DNA of 64,000 nt from Henricia sp. BOLD:AAB3569 (GCA_037783545.1 JBBELK010001634.1:21000-84999), one strand, 5' to 3'. Positions 30,895 through 42,025 are shown, numbered from the stretch's first letter. The notes: generated by a model from the letters alone, not told the origin. Numbers and translations are program-made.

Positions 30895-31807
30895 AACTTA
30901 CACAATATAAACACGATGACGGTAGAAAACTTCCCCTGAAATGGTTTTGTCTGAAGTGCTATAGTCTTTATGGGGTGTTATGGCCGAGCGGTCTAGTGCG
31001 TCAAACTCAAGTTCCTGTGCCAATACTAGAATGTAGGTTCGATTCCGGGCTGTGACGGGTTGTGGCACTAAGTCACACTTGCTCTTGAGCAAGGCACTTA
31101 TTCACACTTGTTCCGTCCTTCGGAAGGGATGTAAAGCCCTTGGTCCAGTGTGTTGGGTTTCGGTAACGCACTTTAAAGATCCCAGAGCATTCTTTCGTGA
31201 AGAGCAAGGGGAGGGATTCCCCGGTGTCTCTGGCCGTTTCTAATTCAACTTAGAAGTTGATAGTTATTTGAATATACATGTATATGTTAATTGATCCCAT
31301 TTCTGTAATTGGCAGTCCTTCCGCTGTTGGATGTGGTGAATAAATAAATAAATAAATAAATAACTTACGCAATATAAACACGATGACGGTAGAAAATTCC
31401 CCCTAAAATGTTTTGTCTGAAGTGCTGTAGTCTTTGAGAAATGAGCAAAACAATTAGATTTCGTCTCGCGAGACGTAAATTCATTTCGGCCCAAAACCAC
31501 CTCGCCTTGGACCACCTCGCCTTGGACCACCTCGCCTTGGACCACTTCGCCCTGGACCACTTCGCCCTGGACCACTTCGCCTAAATGCCACTTCGCCCCA
31601 AAACAACTTCGTGCACAGTCCGTGGTTCAGGGCGAAGTGGTTTTAGGGGCGAAGTGACTGTAAACCATTTTTTGACTGTTTTCTAAAAAATTAGACCAAG
31701 TACGGAGCTGATTTTTGCTCAGGTTGGTTTTAATCATGCATACCTTCAATCACACAGGGGGATAAAACTATTTGTAACGGTTTACCAATCATGTATACTA
31801 CATTTAA
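30895..31807 (+). mobile_element. TTAA-type MITE with TTCGCCC array (copy C), split by a SINE
   Basis: Body words match copies A and B. The array (31485-31660) carries repeated CCTTGGACCACCTCGCC units not seen in A or B. The left terminus is degraded; the right end is CATGTATACTACATTTAA. Confidence 0.75.
30970..31361 (+). mobile_element. tRNA-Leu-like SINE, complete copy, flanked by about 74-bp direct repeats
   Basis: The head TGGGGTGTTATGGCCGAGCG contains a Leu-type A box, and GGTTCGATTCCGGGC is the B box. The body includes a CCGTCCTTCGGAAGGGATGT hairpin, and the 3' tail is (AATA)n. Bases 30895-30969 recur at 31362-31435 with few differences, so they bracket the insertion as a target duplication. 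Confidence 0.85.
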
Positions 31808-32007
31808 AGTGCCCAACTTTTTGTGTTTTTCATAATTGTTTTAAATTGAAGTCGTACATGCGCGACGGTTGGCATGTTGGAAAATACAAATTATACAATC
31901 GAGATCGTACAGGAACAGCGTTGGCACTGAAATGGTTAATAGCCACTCGTATAAAACCTTTTGTTTATAGCTAGTTATTAACTTAGCTACATGTAGTTCC
32001 ATCATTG

Positions 32008-32205
32008 TGCACCTATCAATTGTTTCCCCCACCCCCTGCGCTGCCCCACCCCCTAGGTGGGGGTTTGGTCAAATTTTTCATTTTTGGTCACCTAAATGTT
32101 TCCCAAGGGGTGGTGATTTTGTCACGCAAAAAGTGACAATCCGCACCTCTTAGGTGGGGTAGCCCGGGGGGAGAGGAGGGGTGGGGGAAATAATTGATAG
32201 GTGCA
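32008..32205. mobile_element. TGCACCTATCAATTG MITE
   Basis: Ends TGCACCTATCAATTGTTTCC and GGAAATAATTGATAGGTGCA; the CCCCACCCC arms pair with GGGGTGGGG. Confidence 0.8.
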
Positions 32206-32605
32206 TTATAACATTACTACTGGAGAGACATAAAAATTAATGCAACTAGATTTTTATTTTTTTTTTCTATTTTTTTTAATTTTGTTTTTGGGGGGGTGGG
32301 GGTTTCCTTTCGCTTTTTTCCCTTTGTTTTTGTTGAACGAGGAAATGTGCATGTAGAGCTGTTGATTTGATAAAAATCATTTCAGATCTAAGCTATAACA
32401 GGAAGAGGAAAGTCTCCCCAAAACACAAGATAAATGGGTCAAATAATTAACATGTGTTTGTCTCCGCATATGTTTGCTGGTATTATTGGCATGTAAAGTC
32501 AAAGCCAGTGTTCAATTAGGGAAGGGGAGTTCTCGTTTTTTTAACTTTAAAACGAACACTGTTGGATAAAAGCAAAAATCTATGACATGGTATTGTTTCA
32601 CTTAG

Positions 32606-32733
32606 ATTCCATTTATCGAGCCAAGTATGAGCAAGCCAGAAGAGAGATTGAGCTGAACAAGAAACGATTAAACCAAGAACATGAAGAGGAAATGGAGAGC
32701 ATGAAAGCTGCTAAAAAGGCACAGGACAGACGG
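32606..32733 (+). CDS. MYO18A: MYO18 exon 10: coiled-coil tail
   Basis: The 128-bp exon completes a split Asp codon and reads SIYRAKYEQARREIELNKKR, then a Glu/Lys/Met-rich stretch ending KKAQDRR. YRAKYEQARREIELNKKRL aligns closely with the KYERAVREVDFTKKRL region of vertebrate MYO18A, which makes this one of the most diagnostic tail exons. The acceptor is TTCACTTAG and the donor CGG|GTGAGT. Confidence 0.93.
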
Positions 32734-33230
32734 GTGAGTATGCAGTCTACACATGTGTTTGCAGACTGTTGGCTGTTTCACTCTATGTCTATTAGGGCAA
32801 CTGATTTCAATGGCCCATAATGTGAAAGAGACATTTTCAAACAGAATTAAAGAAGGCCCAAAATCAGAGAGAATCAGAGAGAAAGATCACCAGAAAACCG
32901 GCATATGTGGGAAATTCCACCCCCTCTCCTTTCCCTTCACCTTCACCTTCTTCCTCCCCTCCCCTTCTGTACTCCCCCTTCCCCATACCCTCAGCACCCC
33001 CTCCCTCCTCCCCTGTTCCCCTGAGAAAATGTTTTCAATAATTTGGAATATATTTGAATTAAGGTATCGATTTAAATAGTTTGATTACAAGCAGAGATCT
33101 GTCACAGGTCTCATTCCAACAAATCTGGTACATCCCATTTGGCAATCAAAACTGAGCATTTTCCATCGCAAGTCCAAAACAATGGAACAAAATCCCATGT
33201 CTCATCCGAAACTCAACATCAATTCATAAA
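32734..33230. other. Intron with pyrimidine tract
   Basis: 32915-33025 is almost pure C/T (CCCTCTCCTTTCCCTTCACC). Nothing else seen. Confidence 0.45.
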
Positions 33231-33484
33231 TAGACAGTTTCGGCATCTCGGTTTAATGGTACGTATTCGCAGACGTATCCGTGTGACATAACACTAATTT
33301 GGTGTAAACAAGTCGATATTAATTTTATACGTACCGCTCCCGTGTCAAACGGCTCCCATACGTTGTCCTACGTGTGGCTGATCCGCATCACGTACGAGGA
33401 GACCGCATAAAGTGATGACGTCAAAGCTGAAAATGGTACGGATACGTATACGCGCGCGGATTTTGAGCTTGCCGAAACTGTCTA
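33231..33484. mobile_element. TAGACAGTTTCGGCA MITE
   Basis: Ends TAGACAGTTTCGGCATC and GCTTGCCGAAACTGTCTA. The body is rich in TACGTA, CGTATCCG and CACGTACG words in both orientations. Confidence 0.75.
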
Positions 33485-33488
33485 CTAC

Positions 33489-34020
33489 CTTAGACAGTTT
33501 ACTTTATATCCCTATTGGCTGAAAGCACATCACATGGGCAGTTTTAAACAAGCGATAAAGGCACAGTCAGTCTTAAACCCTTTTTGAGCCTGACTAGTGG
33601 CCGCGCTCGCGCTCTGGTCGGCGCGTATGGAACACGCACATAGCCACTGCACGCTCCCGAAAGCAAATTGTGCACTGTGACAAGTACCCAGTCATGTGCA
33701 TGTGCATTACGTGTAATGCGCGCGATCGATCAAAAACATATCGACGCACAGCCAGCAGTTGTACGAATGCGGTGTTGACACTGTGGGTGTAGAAAGTGAA
33801 TGCAAAACATGGCAAAGCGATGAGCTAATTTTGGTGAGTTTCACTGATTTACGCAAAAAGGTATTTATGAATGGGATTAAAAGTAGGTTTGGTCAGTTTT
33901 AAACAATCCATTTAAAACCGGCTAGGGTCCTGGGCACTGATAATGGCTTGGGCCATTGTCAGTGCCCAGGACCCTAGCCGGTTTTAGAACTGGCCAAACC
34001 TACTTTTAATCCCTAATTCA
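33489..34020 (-). mobile_element. Hairpin-ended element, family H
   Basis: Reverse copy. The stem around CCTGGGCACTGATAATGGC closes at 33890-33990 and the far end reads CCCTAATTC. Confidence 0.7.
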
Positions 34021-34125
34021 GTCTTTGATCTCGTTAAAATCTTCATATAAGCACCCGTTTATTATTGTTTTTGTAATTTTAGGTACTGCCCGGAATTACT
34101 ATTATATTTCTCTATTTTAATAAGT

Positions 34126-34552
34126 GGGCCTTCCAACAGTAAAGGGGGCATTTTGGCAACACAGACCATATTTTCCAGGAAATACCTTTGTCTGGTCTCA
34201 AAATAAAAGAAATAAGTTTAAGTTGTTCTGAAGAGATAACTTAGGCCCAAAAAAGGGTTACAAATATTGTGACAACATGCCTTTCTAAAAATCATGTGTA
34301 CAAATTTCCAATATACGCTCGTAACCAGGACGGCCTAAAATGTACATGTAACATAAGTGTCCGTCCCGGTTACGAGCGTATATTGGAAATTTTGTATAGA
34401 GGGTTTTTAGAAAGGCATGTTGTCACACTATTTATAACCCTTTTTGGGCCTAAGTTATCTCTTCAGAACAACTAAAACTTATTTATTTTAAGGTATTTTC
34501 TGGAAAAGATGGTCTGTGTTGCCAAAATGCCCCCTTTACCGTAGAAAGACTC
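34126..34552. mobile_element. Foldback element, AAAGGGGGCATTTTGGC type
   Basis: An almost complete palindrome of about 425 bp. AAAGGGGGCATTTTGGCAAC on the left pairs with GTTGCCAAAATGCCCCCTTT on the right, and the centre is GTCCGTCCCGGTTACG. Relatives are at 41037, 48436, 52466 and 61213. Confidence 0.85.
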
Positions 34553-34627
34553 GCCACTGATTTCAGGTTATGGTCGCAAAAACTTGGCCTAATTAATGAA
34601 ATAGTTTTCTTTAACCTGGTTTCCAAG

Positions 34628-34782
34628 ATGGCTGAATCTGTAGAAGAGGTTGAAGAGGAAAGGCGGCAAGTTGCCATCCTGAAACGCAAAGTGCAGAAAC
34701 TGATGGGAGAGGCACAGGATACCAGACTTCATCTGGAGTCCCAACAAGCGCGCAATTCAGAACTGGAGAAGAAACAAAGAAA
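34628..34782 (+). CDS. MYO18A: MYO18 exon 11: coiled-coil tail
   Basis: The 155-bp exon (phase 0 to 2) encodes [40 protein letters not shown] and [12 protein letters not shown]. The [20 protein letters not shown] stretch is nearly identical in pattern to vertebrate MYO18A. The opening ATG is internal, not a start: a TTTCCAAG acceptor precedes it and exon 10 joins in frame. The donor is AGAAA|GTAAGT. A foldback element ends 75 bp upstream. Confidence 0.93.
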
Positions 34783-35084
34783 GTAAGTATTTTAATGCCA
34801 CAATCAAATAACCTTTATGCGGCCATCTTCCTCTTTGACCCTGTGTTGAAATTGTCCATTGTGTGCATCACAATGTCACACGGACGGTGCGATCAAGAAA
34901 ACGCGTAGAGCAGACAGTGATTCTCTCAAAACAACAATGGTAGATTTACATGTGCTATTTTGCGGTCGCGCAGATGCACTGATCATGCCCAATGCGTACT
35001 ATGAGGAACGAGACAAAGAGGAACGCACCGTGATAAAGGTCAATAGGCCATGTTATGGAACCTATTTTTTTTATTTATAGGAGT
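34783..35084. other. Intron, nothing recognised
   Basis: No supported feature. Confidence 0.35.
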
Positions 35085-35295
35085 ATGTCAATCAAATTTT
35101 TGACCCTCCATTTTCCCCCATGGGTGTTGCAAATTTTTAAGACCGTATCATTTGTCATATTTTTCTCATTGCCATTCTGAAATTTTGCACTCTCAATCCG
35201 TATAATTTCAAGGATATCATCAAAAAACCACCAACGTTTTGTAGACTAATTTATCCGGTTCCATAAAGCAACGGTCAAAAGCTCAACGTTTCCCA
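35085..35295. repeat. Half copy of ATCCGGTTCC foldback family
   Basis: Matches 58205-58375 (CCCATGGGTGTTG, TCATATTTTTCTCATT, AATTTATCCGGTTCCAT). Confidence 0.6.
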
Positions 35296-35415
35296 TCATA
35301 CTGAAGATTATTGGCAAATTTAGTATCCTTGTCGATTCTCTGTTCACCAATACAATTGTGTGAAGATTGGCTCAGTAGTTCCTGAAATATGAAAGTTCAA
35401 AGGTAGGCGATCACC

Positions 35416-36120
35416 TAGTCTTGGCCCAAGACTACTCTAGTCGATATTGGTTTGTGTACGCGTTGGCTATTCCCAGTAGTGCGCCCTCTTGCAGCACTAA
35501 CTGGCCAGCCCTTTGCTCACTAGAGTAGTCTTGGGAATCTCTCCCGGAAGTTCAGCATTGGGGGCGGTACCGTTTTATGTAAATAGCTGCAGAGGGTTTT
35601 ATGATGGCACACAAGGGACATAGCATACCACAGATATCTTTGCGAATATTTGCAATGTCGCAATTATCTTCATAAACAAATGTATTTTGCGATGTCATAC
35701 GCCTTTGCAAACATGTTTGTAAATATATTCGCAAACATTTGCCAAGAAACTTATGCCACCGAAAATATTAGCAACGATAAAACGGTCATGTTCGATGATT
35801 CTTGTAAGCCGCCTTATATTTTTCAAACCATTCGAAGCGCGTGCACGCGGTGTATTTGGGTCACGCTCTGCGGTCAACGCGCTGTATTTGGGTCGCTCGC
35901 TGCATTCCCACGCTCTGCTGTATTTGGGTCACTCGCTGATTGGTTCCCTAGGAAAGCCTAGGCAAAAACAAAGAAAAAGTTAAACCTTCCGGGAGAGATT
36001 CCCAAGACTACTCTAGTGAGCAAAGGGCTGGCCAGTTAGTGCTGCAAGAGGGCGCACTACTGGGAATGGCCAACGCGTACACAAACCAATATCGACTAGA
36101 GTAGTCTTGGGCCAAGACTA
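35416..36120. mobile_element. MULE-like element, 135-bp inverted repeats, 9-bp target duplication
   Basis: Arms 35416-35550 and 35986-36120 are near-identical inverted repeats beginning TAGTCTTGGCCCAAGACTAC. GCGATCACC flanks both sides (35407-35415, 36121-36129). A 9-bp duplication is characteristic of Mutator-like elements. The 435-bp centre has no transposase and a small TGTATTTGGGTC tandem repeat. Confidence 0.85.
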
Positions 36121-36354
36121 GCGATCACCCAGCTTTTAACAAAAATCTTTTAAAAAAACATGGGGCTGTACTCCCAAACCATTGGTCCGATTGATTTAAA
36201 ATTTAATGTTTGGTGCTGTGGGATTCTAGTCAACCAGTATGTCAAGTTTCATTGAAATCTGAGGTGGTCCAGTTTTGAACCTTTTATGATGATTTGACAT
36301 GAAATGATTTGACTGTTTGTGGGACAACCTATAAGACCTTTTGGCATATAAAAC

Positions 36355-36862
36355 TTAGGGATTAAAAGTAGGTTTGGCCAATCTAGGGGTCTTGGGCACT
36401 GATAATGCCCGAGCCGCCAGGCGAGGGCATTATCAGTGCCCAGATTGGCAAAACCTACTTTTAATCCCATTCATAAATACATGTACCTTTTCGTGTAAAT
36501 CGGTAAAACTCAACAAAATTAGCTCTTCATTTTGCCATGTTTTGCATTCACTTTCCTACATGTACAGTGTCAACACCGCGTTCGTACAACTGCTAGCCGT
36601 TTTTGTTTGTTCGATCGCGTGCGTTATGCATATTAATGCAGGCGTGTTGCGTGTGCACGCACACGACCGGGTATAAGTGCACAATTTGCTTTCGGGCTCG
36701 TGCAGTTTCTTTGTGCATGTGCGTGTTCTGTATACACGCTGACTAGGGCAAAAACCTGGGCCAGCCAGCCGGGCATTATCACTGGTCATTATCGCGAGTT
36801 TAGGACTGCCCACGTGACGTGCTCTCAGCCAATAGGGATGCGTAAACTGTATAAGGTATTTA
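36355..36862 (+). mobile_element. Hairpin-ended element, family H
   Basis: Begins TTAGGGATTAAAAGTAGGTT with a compact stem (GGGCACTGATAATGCC), then the family body to CCAATAGGGATGCGTAAACTG-type end. Confidence 0.7.
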
Positions 36863-36907
36863 TGAATCTAAGTTTAAAACCACTTTTAAATGTTGTGTTT
36901 TTTTTAG

Positions 36908-37031
36908 GTTTGATGGAGAGTTGCATAAAGTTCAGCAAGGCCTCCACACAGACCACTTGGCCAAGGACAGATTACAACGAGAGAAGGAAGCACTAGAGAG
37001 TGACAACTATGTACTCAAACAGCAACTAGAG
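36908..37031 (+). CDS. MYO18A: MYO18 exon 12: coiled-coil tail
   Basis: The 124-bp exon begins with the last base of a split Lys codon, then FDGELHKVQQGLHTDHLAKD and RLQREKEALESDNYVLKQQLE. It matches the RFDSEL...[20 protein letters not shown] segment of MYO18A. The acceptor is an unbroken T tract followed by AG, and the donor is GAG|GTAAAG. Confidence 0.93.
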
Positions 37032-37069
37032 GTAAAGGGTTTAAAACAGCAGTTTTAAAGTGCTGATAT

Positions 37070-37310
37070 ATTTATTTATTTATTTATTCCATTTATTTAC
37101 CCAGGGTGTGCCCAAACAGTTTACAAGAACTGGTTTCCATTAGGGCCCTGCAAACACTCATAAAACAAATATATTAAATTCAACAACTTCACAATCACAA
37201 ACAAACTGGAACAACTACAACGTCAAAATTCACAAAACATCAACAATCGCACAATTAGGCAAAAATAATGGTTACAGAAGAACAACATCACAAGAAATAT
37301 TTTACATGCA
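37070..37310 (-). mobile_element. Possible 3' end of a retroelement
   Basis: A (TTTA)n run at 37071-37090 followed by non-repetitive sequence looks like the reversed tail of a LINE or SINE. No coding support. Confidence 0.3.
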
Positions 37311-37799
37311 CGTGACACTGAAATTTATGCTAATTACGGGAAGGGCGAAAAACCTGCAAAAACCCTTTTTAAGAGAAAAAAATGGGAAAATTCCCTTTCA
37401 GCTCCAAAATTAAAGTTTCATTTTATGGCAACCAAGTCATACGACTCCGTAAATTAGCATTTCTCCCTTGAAGTTGATCATGTGAATATTATGTATATAT
37501 TGGAGATGAATTCAGAAACATGAGAAAACCGCATGTAGTTTGTGCGCTATGGCTAGGCAGCCGTCTCGATGATTCTGATGATTCCGTGATGTCAGCAATA
37601 ATCATGGAAACAAGAGTATTGGCCGAGTTTCAAAGTAATTTTGAGATCATAGATGTTTTTACGGAAATCACAAAAAGTGTCACGTGAAATATGCTTTCCG
37701 AATTTACAGGGACTGTTTCGCTGTTGTAGATACCGACCTTACCAAAGTAGACTAGCTGCTGAATTTGAAATTCGGTGCACTGCAAAATGTTGTCTACTT
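37311..37799. other. Intron, nothing recognised
   Basis: No supported feature. Confidence 0.35.
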
Positions 37800-38148
37800 T
37801 TAACCACTTCGCGACGGCTAGGCATTTTCCAATTTATTCCCCTGGAGCGGGAGACTGCACTTGCAGTTTTGGTTATGCAGTATACATGTATGTCTCTGGG
37901 GCTGGAGATGACTAGTTTTTATTTCAAGTCGTAAATCAATCTTACTTCCCATGTCCAATCACAAGTCATTTTCTCCAGAGTCAAGTCACATGTCAAAAAC
38001 CAAAAACTGACTTGACCCCAAGCCAACAAGATACCGTAAGAGACCAGCTCTGCCCTGGTCTAATTCATGGGCTAATTCTGTATAACCGCGGGCCCCAGAC
38101 ACTCACACTTAGAACTGCATATGCAGTTCCCCATCGCGAAGTGGTTAA
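37800..38148. mobile_element. TTAA-flanked MITE, CCACTTCGCG type
   Basis: Ends TTAACCACTTCGCGACGG and CCATCGCGAAGTGGTTAA are inverted repeats that include TTAA. The older relative is at 1801-2386. Confidence 0.85.
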
Positions 38149-38230
38149 CCAATAAGATGACATAAAATCTATATGAGAAACAACTCACAGTGAGAAACAA
38201 CTGCAATACCGTGTTTCAAGACCACCAGTT

Positions 38231-38303
38231 GGCTTCATAGCTCAATTGGTAGGGCGTCTGCACGTCAAGCAGAAGGTCCGCAGTTCGAATCCCAGTGGAG
38301 CCA
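38231..38303 (+). tRNA. tRNA-like sequence, anticodon GTC (Asp), probably pseudogene
   Basis: A 7-bp acceptor stem (GGCTTCA with TGGAGCC), a D arm GCTC..GGGC and an anticodon stem TCTGC/GCAGA fold well, and GTTCGAAT gives a B box. The anticodon loop ACGTCAA has C instead of the invariant U33, and the T stem (CGCAG against CCCAG) is broken. A SINE head is also possible. Confidence 0.5.
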
Positions 38304-38456
38304 AGTTGTCTTTCACTGCATCCAGATTTCCGAAACTCATGTACATCTGTGCACATTTGTATCGAAAAAATCTACGTATTTGGTATTTAAAACAAATTTT
38401 GATCACTTTTATTCAGGTCATGGTTAAGATTATAAGCCTTCTGTGATCTCGAAGCT

Positions 38457-38847
38457 GGGCAATTCCGGAAATTCAAATTTACACTTCAGAGACTTTGAGG
38501 GCTTGTAATGCTTCACGTATTCAAGTTGTTTGATTTTAAACACATGTTTTTCAAGCATCATTGATGGAAGTGTAATTCCTGAAAAAATGATTGCAATGCC
38601 ATTCTCAGTAAGTGTGTAGGGTCCCCAAAACCCTCGGTTTCGGACGTACTCAATGAGTACATCCGAAACCGAGATATTTTTAGATGTACCATGCATATTG
38701 AGAATGGCATTACAATAAGTTTTTCAGGAATTACACTTCCATCAATGATGCCTTGAACATGTGTTTAAAATCAAACAACTTGAATACGTGAAGCATTACA
38801 AGCCCTCAAAGTCTCTGAAGTGTAAATTTGAATTTCTGGAATTGCCC
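38457..38847. mobile_element. GGGCAATTCCGG foldback element
   Basis: A 391-bp near-complete palindrome with ends GGGCAATTCCGGAAATTC and TTTCTGGAATTGCCC, centred on GAGTACATCCGAAACCGAG. AGCT lies on both sides. Copies are at 45231 and 53323. Confidence 0.85.
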
Positions 38848-38946
38848 AGCTATGACTAGTGTGTGCTCCAAGGGAAATATTTGTATGTTTTACTGGAATT
38901 ACACGTTTGTTTTATTGTGCGGTTTATGTCATTTTGGGTTGGGCTT

Positions 38947-39523
38947 TTAAAGGGCCCCTTATTTGGGATTTTTATCATTTAAATCTTCCATAAAACCCAT
39001 ATACTCGGTTACATTCATACAAATCCTATTTGGAGCTTATTTTTGGTGTTAAAACAAAGTTTTTTTGTTTTTATGCTAATGCAAATATGCATATTCATGA
39101 CCAAGGTCACGATGTCACAAGAGGCAAACACAGGAAAATCACATTCAACTGTGCACAAAAGATTCCACTTTTTTCTCAAACGTCTTGGATCTTTTGTAAT
39201 CCATGGCTGTTTGAGTTTGTTCTACACGTTTCCTATTGTAAGCCATGACGAAACTGGGGGGAAAAACTGCAGCAATTTGCCACAAGTCAAACTTGAAGTC
39301 TTATGTTTTTTCCTAACTTTTCCCTTCTGTCTTCCTTACGTGATGCACTCAAAACAGCGCCCTCTGTCTGTGGTTTATTGCAATGAAATCTTCAAAGTTG
39401 AAAAAGGCTACCTTTTATTGATTTTACATCCAAACGAACAATAGCATGTCTTGCTGAACAAGTAATCCATCATATGAAGCAAAGATTAGGCAAAAAGTTG
39501 TTTAGCATGTCATAGCCCTTTAA
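38947..39523 (+). mobile_element. TTAA-flanked MITE, GGGCCCCTTATTT-type
   Basis: Full-length copy, TTAAAGGGCCCCTTATTTGG to GTCATAGCCCTTTAA. Confidence 0.85.
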
Positions 39524-39746
39524 ATGTTTTCAGCAGGCGTTAATTAAACTTTTTACTGGTACTATTATACAAAGAAATGCATAGATTTACGACAAATAAG
39601 GAGGCAATGGGGATTTACATGCATTTTGAGTACATGTTTAACGGCACATTTAGGACAATTAATTTCGCTTGGCGCTAACTTCATTTTTCCTTGTTAGTCA
39701 AACAGTAATAGAGTTTTTAAAAGCCTCGCCTGCATGGCAACAACCT

Positions 39747-40470
39747 TTATAGCCGGGCTGTAAGCTTGAAGCTACTTAGCGAGGAAGAAAGTTATTTTAT
39801 AAAACGGATGTTACTTGATAAAGTTGCGTTTTTCTCATCTTTATTGCTGACTTTATATTAGAGAGAAAAATTAAAAACTAGACAGTGTTCGTCAACCGGC
39901 AACAGGCCAAAATGAAAAATGGGGTGATGACGTCATAATAATATGCATTGACCCCGCTACGTCATAGCGAGGAGACAGTCACTATTTTGCAAAGCAAGTT
40001 GCATGCTTTCCGCATCGCATTAACCACCAGTCGTTATTTTTCTGTCAAAGTTTTCAAAGTTTTCGGTGTATTTTCTCAGTGGTTGTCACACTGAATTCAT
40101 TTTTGATATCAATAAAATGCCAGCTTCGTGACTTGTTGGTGGTAACACTTGCAACTCTGTGGAAAACCCGCACTTCTGTGCGTGCATACAACGTGTACGT
40201 GTTTGCTGCGAGGAGCTAGGTACACAACCACAGTCAGTGACGCAGCTCTGTGTGTCTCCTCGCTATGACGTCACATACATAGCTCGAGTTGATTGACGTG
40301 ACCTTTCATTTTCAGTTTCGCGTGAAAAGAGTCTCGGAAAAGACTGAAATTTTCTGACTTTTCCAGGATGAAATTCTGAATAAAATGTTCTTAGTACATA
40401 AAGGACTATATAAAGAAAGGAATACTGTTGAAAACCATGAAAGTGAAGGGAGATTTCCACCCAGCTTTAA
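39747..40470 (-). mobile_element. TTAA-type MITE, AAGCTGGG-type
   Basis: Reverse copy of 22507-23166, ending CCACCCAGCTTTAA. TTAA at the left end has decayed to TTAT. Confidence 0.8.
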
Positions 40471-40679
40471 ATAACCTGTGTTCCCAGAATTCAAAGCTAA
40501 ACCCTGTAGTATTAATTTTGCATCTTCTGGGGACTTCCCCTGGTGTAAGCTACATGTATTCGAACGCCACTTTTGTAAAGTTCGTACCTGCTTTTCGGTG
40601 AGTCATATTTCTGTTTCTTTCTATGCACAAATAAAATACTGCAACTGATACATTCAGATGTTCATACTTTCATTTTAAG

Positions 40680-40991
40680 GACATGAGATCGGACGATACC
40701 ATCAAAGAGACCCGCATCGAGGAGCTAAAATGCGAGATGAGCGACCTTTCCTCACACGGCTCCAAGGACGTCATGGACGTGGCAGCCATTAAACGGCAAA
40801 AGCGAGAACTGGAAGCGAAGATCGAGGACCAAGAAGAGGAACTCGACGACCAGGCTGGGAAGATGCTGCAGCTGGAGCAGAGCAAACTGAGACTGGAGAT
40901 GCAGCTTGAGAAACAGAAGCAGACGGTGCAGAAGGAGCTGGAGGCTAAGGATGAGGAGGTGGAGGCGGCCAGGGGGACATACCAGACTAGG
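40680..40991 (+). CDS. MYO18A: MYO18 exon 13: large coiled-coil tail exon (104 codons)
   Basis: The longest exon in view (312 bp, phase 0-0). It contains the DVMDVAAIKRQKRELEAKIE stretch, then DQEEELDDQAGKMLQLEQSK and LRLEMQLEKQKQTVQKELEA. The DQEEELD.QAG..Q.LEQ.KLRLEM block is a hallmark shared by class II and XVIII myosin rods. Residues are overwhelmingly Glu, Lys, Gln and Leu with clear heptads and no Pro. GC content is well above the flanking introns. The acceptor is CATTTTAAG and the donor AGG|GTAAGG. Confidence 0.96.
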
Positions 40992-41440
40992 GTAAGGGAG
41001 ATTGTAGTATATAGGCAATTTCAGAAATTCAGATTTGGGTCTTTCCACAGTAAAGGGGGCATTTTGGCAACACAGATCATATTTTCGAGGAAATACCTTT
41101 GTCTGGTCCCAAAATAAAAGAAATAAGTTTCAGTTGTTCTGAAGAGATAACTTAGGCCCAAAAAGGGTTACAAATAGTGTGACAACATGCCTTTCTAAAA
41201 ACCCAATATACGCTCGTAACCTGGATGGACACTTGTGTTACATTTTAGGCCGTCCCAGTTACGAGCGAATATTGGAAATTTGTACACAGGCATTTTAGAA
41301 AGGCATGTTGTCACACTATTTGTAACCCTTTTTGGGCCTAAGTTATCTCTTCAGAACAACTGAAACTTATTTCTTTTATTTTGAGACAAGACAAAGGTAT
41401 TTTCTGGAAAGTATGGTCTGTGTTGCCAAAATGCCCCCTT

Positions 41441-42025
41441 CAGACCTGCAACTAGTACGATTTGGCCGTATTTCGTACGGGAAATTGTTGAAAATACGAC
41501 CGTACGTTTTCCCCTACAAAAATATGGGTGCGAGTCAAGACTATGCAGGACATGACGTCACGAGGCTTGACACTACATCGCGCTCTCATAAGCTTGGATG
41601 TCCGTAATTGGTGCACGGGGTGTACAATACTGCTGTAGGACCGGGCGTATTAGCCAATCGTAGCGTTGCATACAAAAGCACTAGGCATTAGGATAGGTGA
41701 ATGGCGGTCTATACGTAGACCGTGCCGTCCATGCTGCTGGCAAGAATTTTGTGATCCTTGCTTGAGCGTGAAGTGAATATTTAAATATGGCTTCGACCTC
41801 CAAAAAAGATAACAGGAAGCAATCGTACAAAGCAGAATACTCGGAGAAATGAGACTTCATACATCCATCACAGAAAGTAGAAAATCATGTACGATGTACA
41901 TTGTGCAGTTCGGATTTTAGCATCGCGCACACGGCCTGTAACTGAAAAATACAGTTTTCTTATGAAGAATACGACTTTTGGAGTTTCAGAATACAATTTC
42001 GTGATTCCAAAGGTTGGCAGGTCTG
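41441..42025 (+). mobile_element. hAT-like element inserted in a foldback
   Basis: Ends CAGACCTGCAAC and GGTTGGCAGGTCTG are inverted repeats. The flanks share CCCCTT, a 6-bp match in a C-rich target whose true duplication may be 8 bp with one C lost. Confidence 0.75.
41787..41945 (+). pseudogene. Zinc-finger-like N-terminal relic of a hAT-type protein
   Basis: From the ATG at 41787 the frame reads MASTSKKDNRKQSYKAEYSE K, then a TGA, then DFIHPSQKVENHVRCTLCSS and DFSIAHTACN before a second stop. W..I..S.KG...C.LC..DFSI.HGG..D is a recurrent N-terminal zinc-finger pattern of hAT-derived proteins as I remember it. CTLC supplies one Cys pair. Stops and the missing catalytic part make it dead. 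Confidence 0.5.

Noticed and set aside
34628..34630. ATG at the start of exon 11 as an alternative start
   Set aside because: A splice acceptor directly precedes it and the upstream exon joins in frame; no promoter features were seen, so an internal start is unsupported.
40752..41048. 98-codon minus-strand frame opposite exon 13
   Set aside because: A Leu-rich shadow of Glu/Lys codons on the coding strand.
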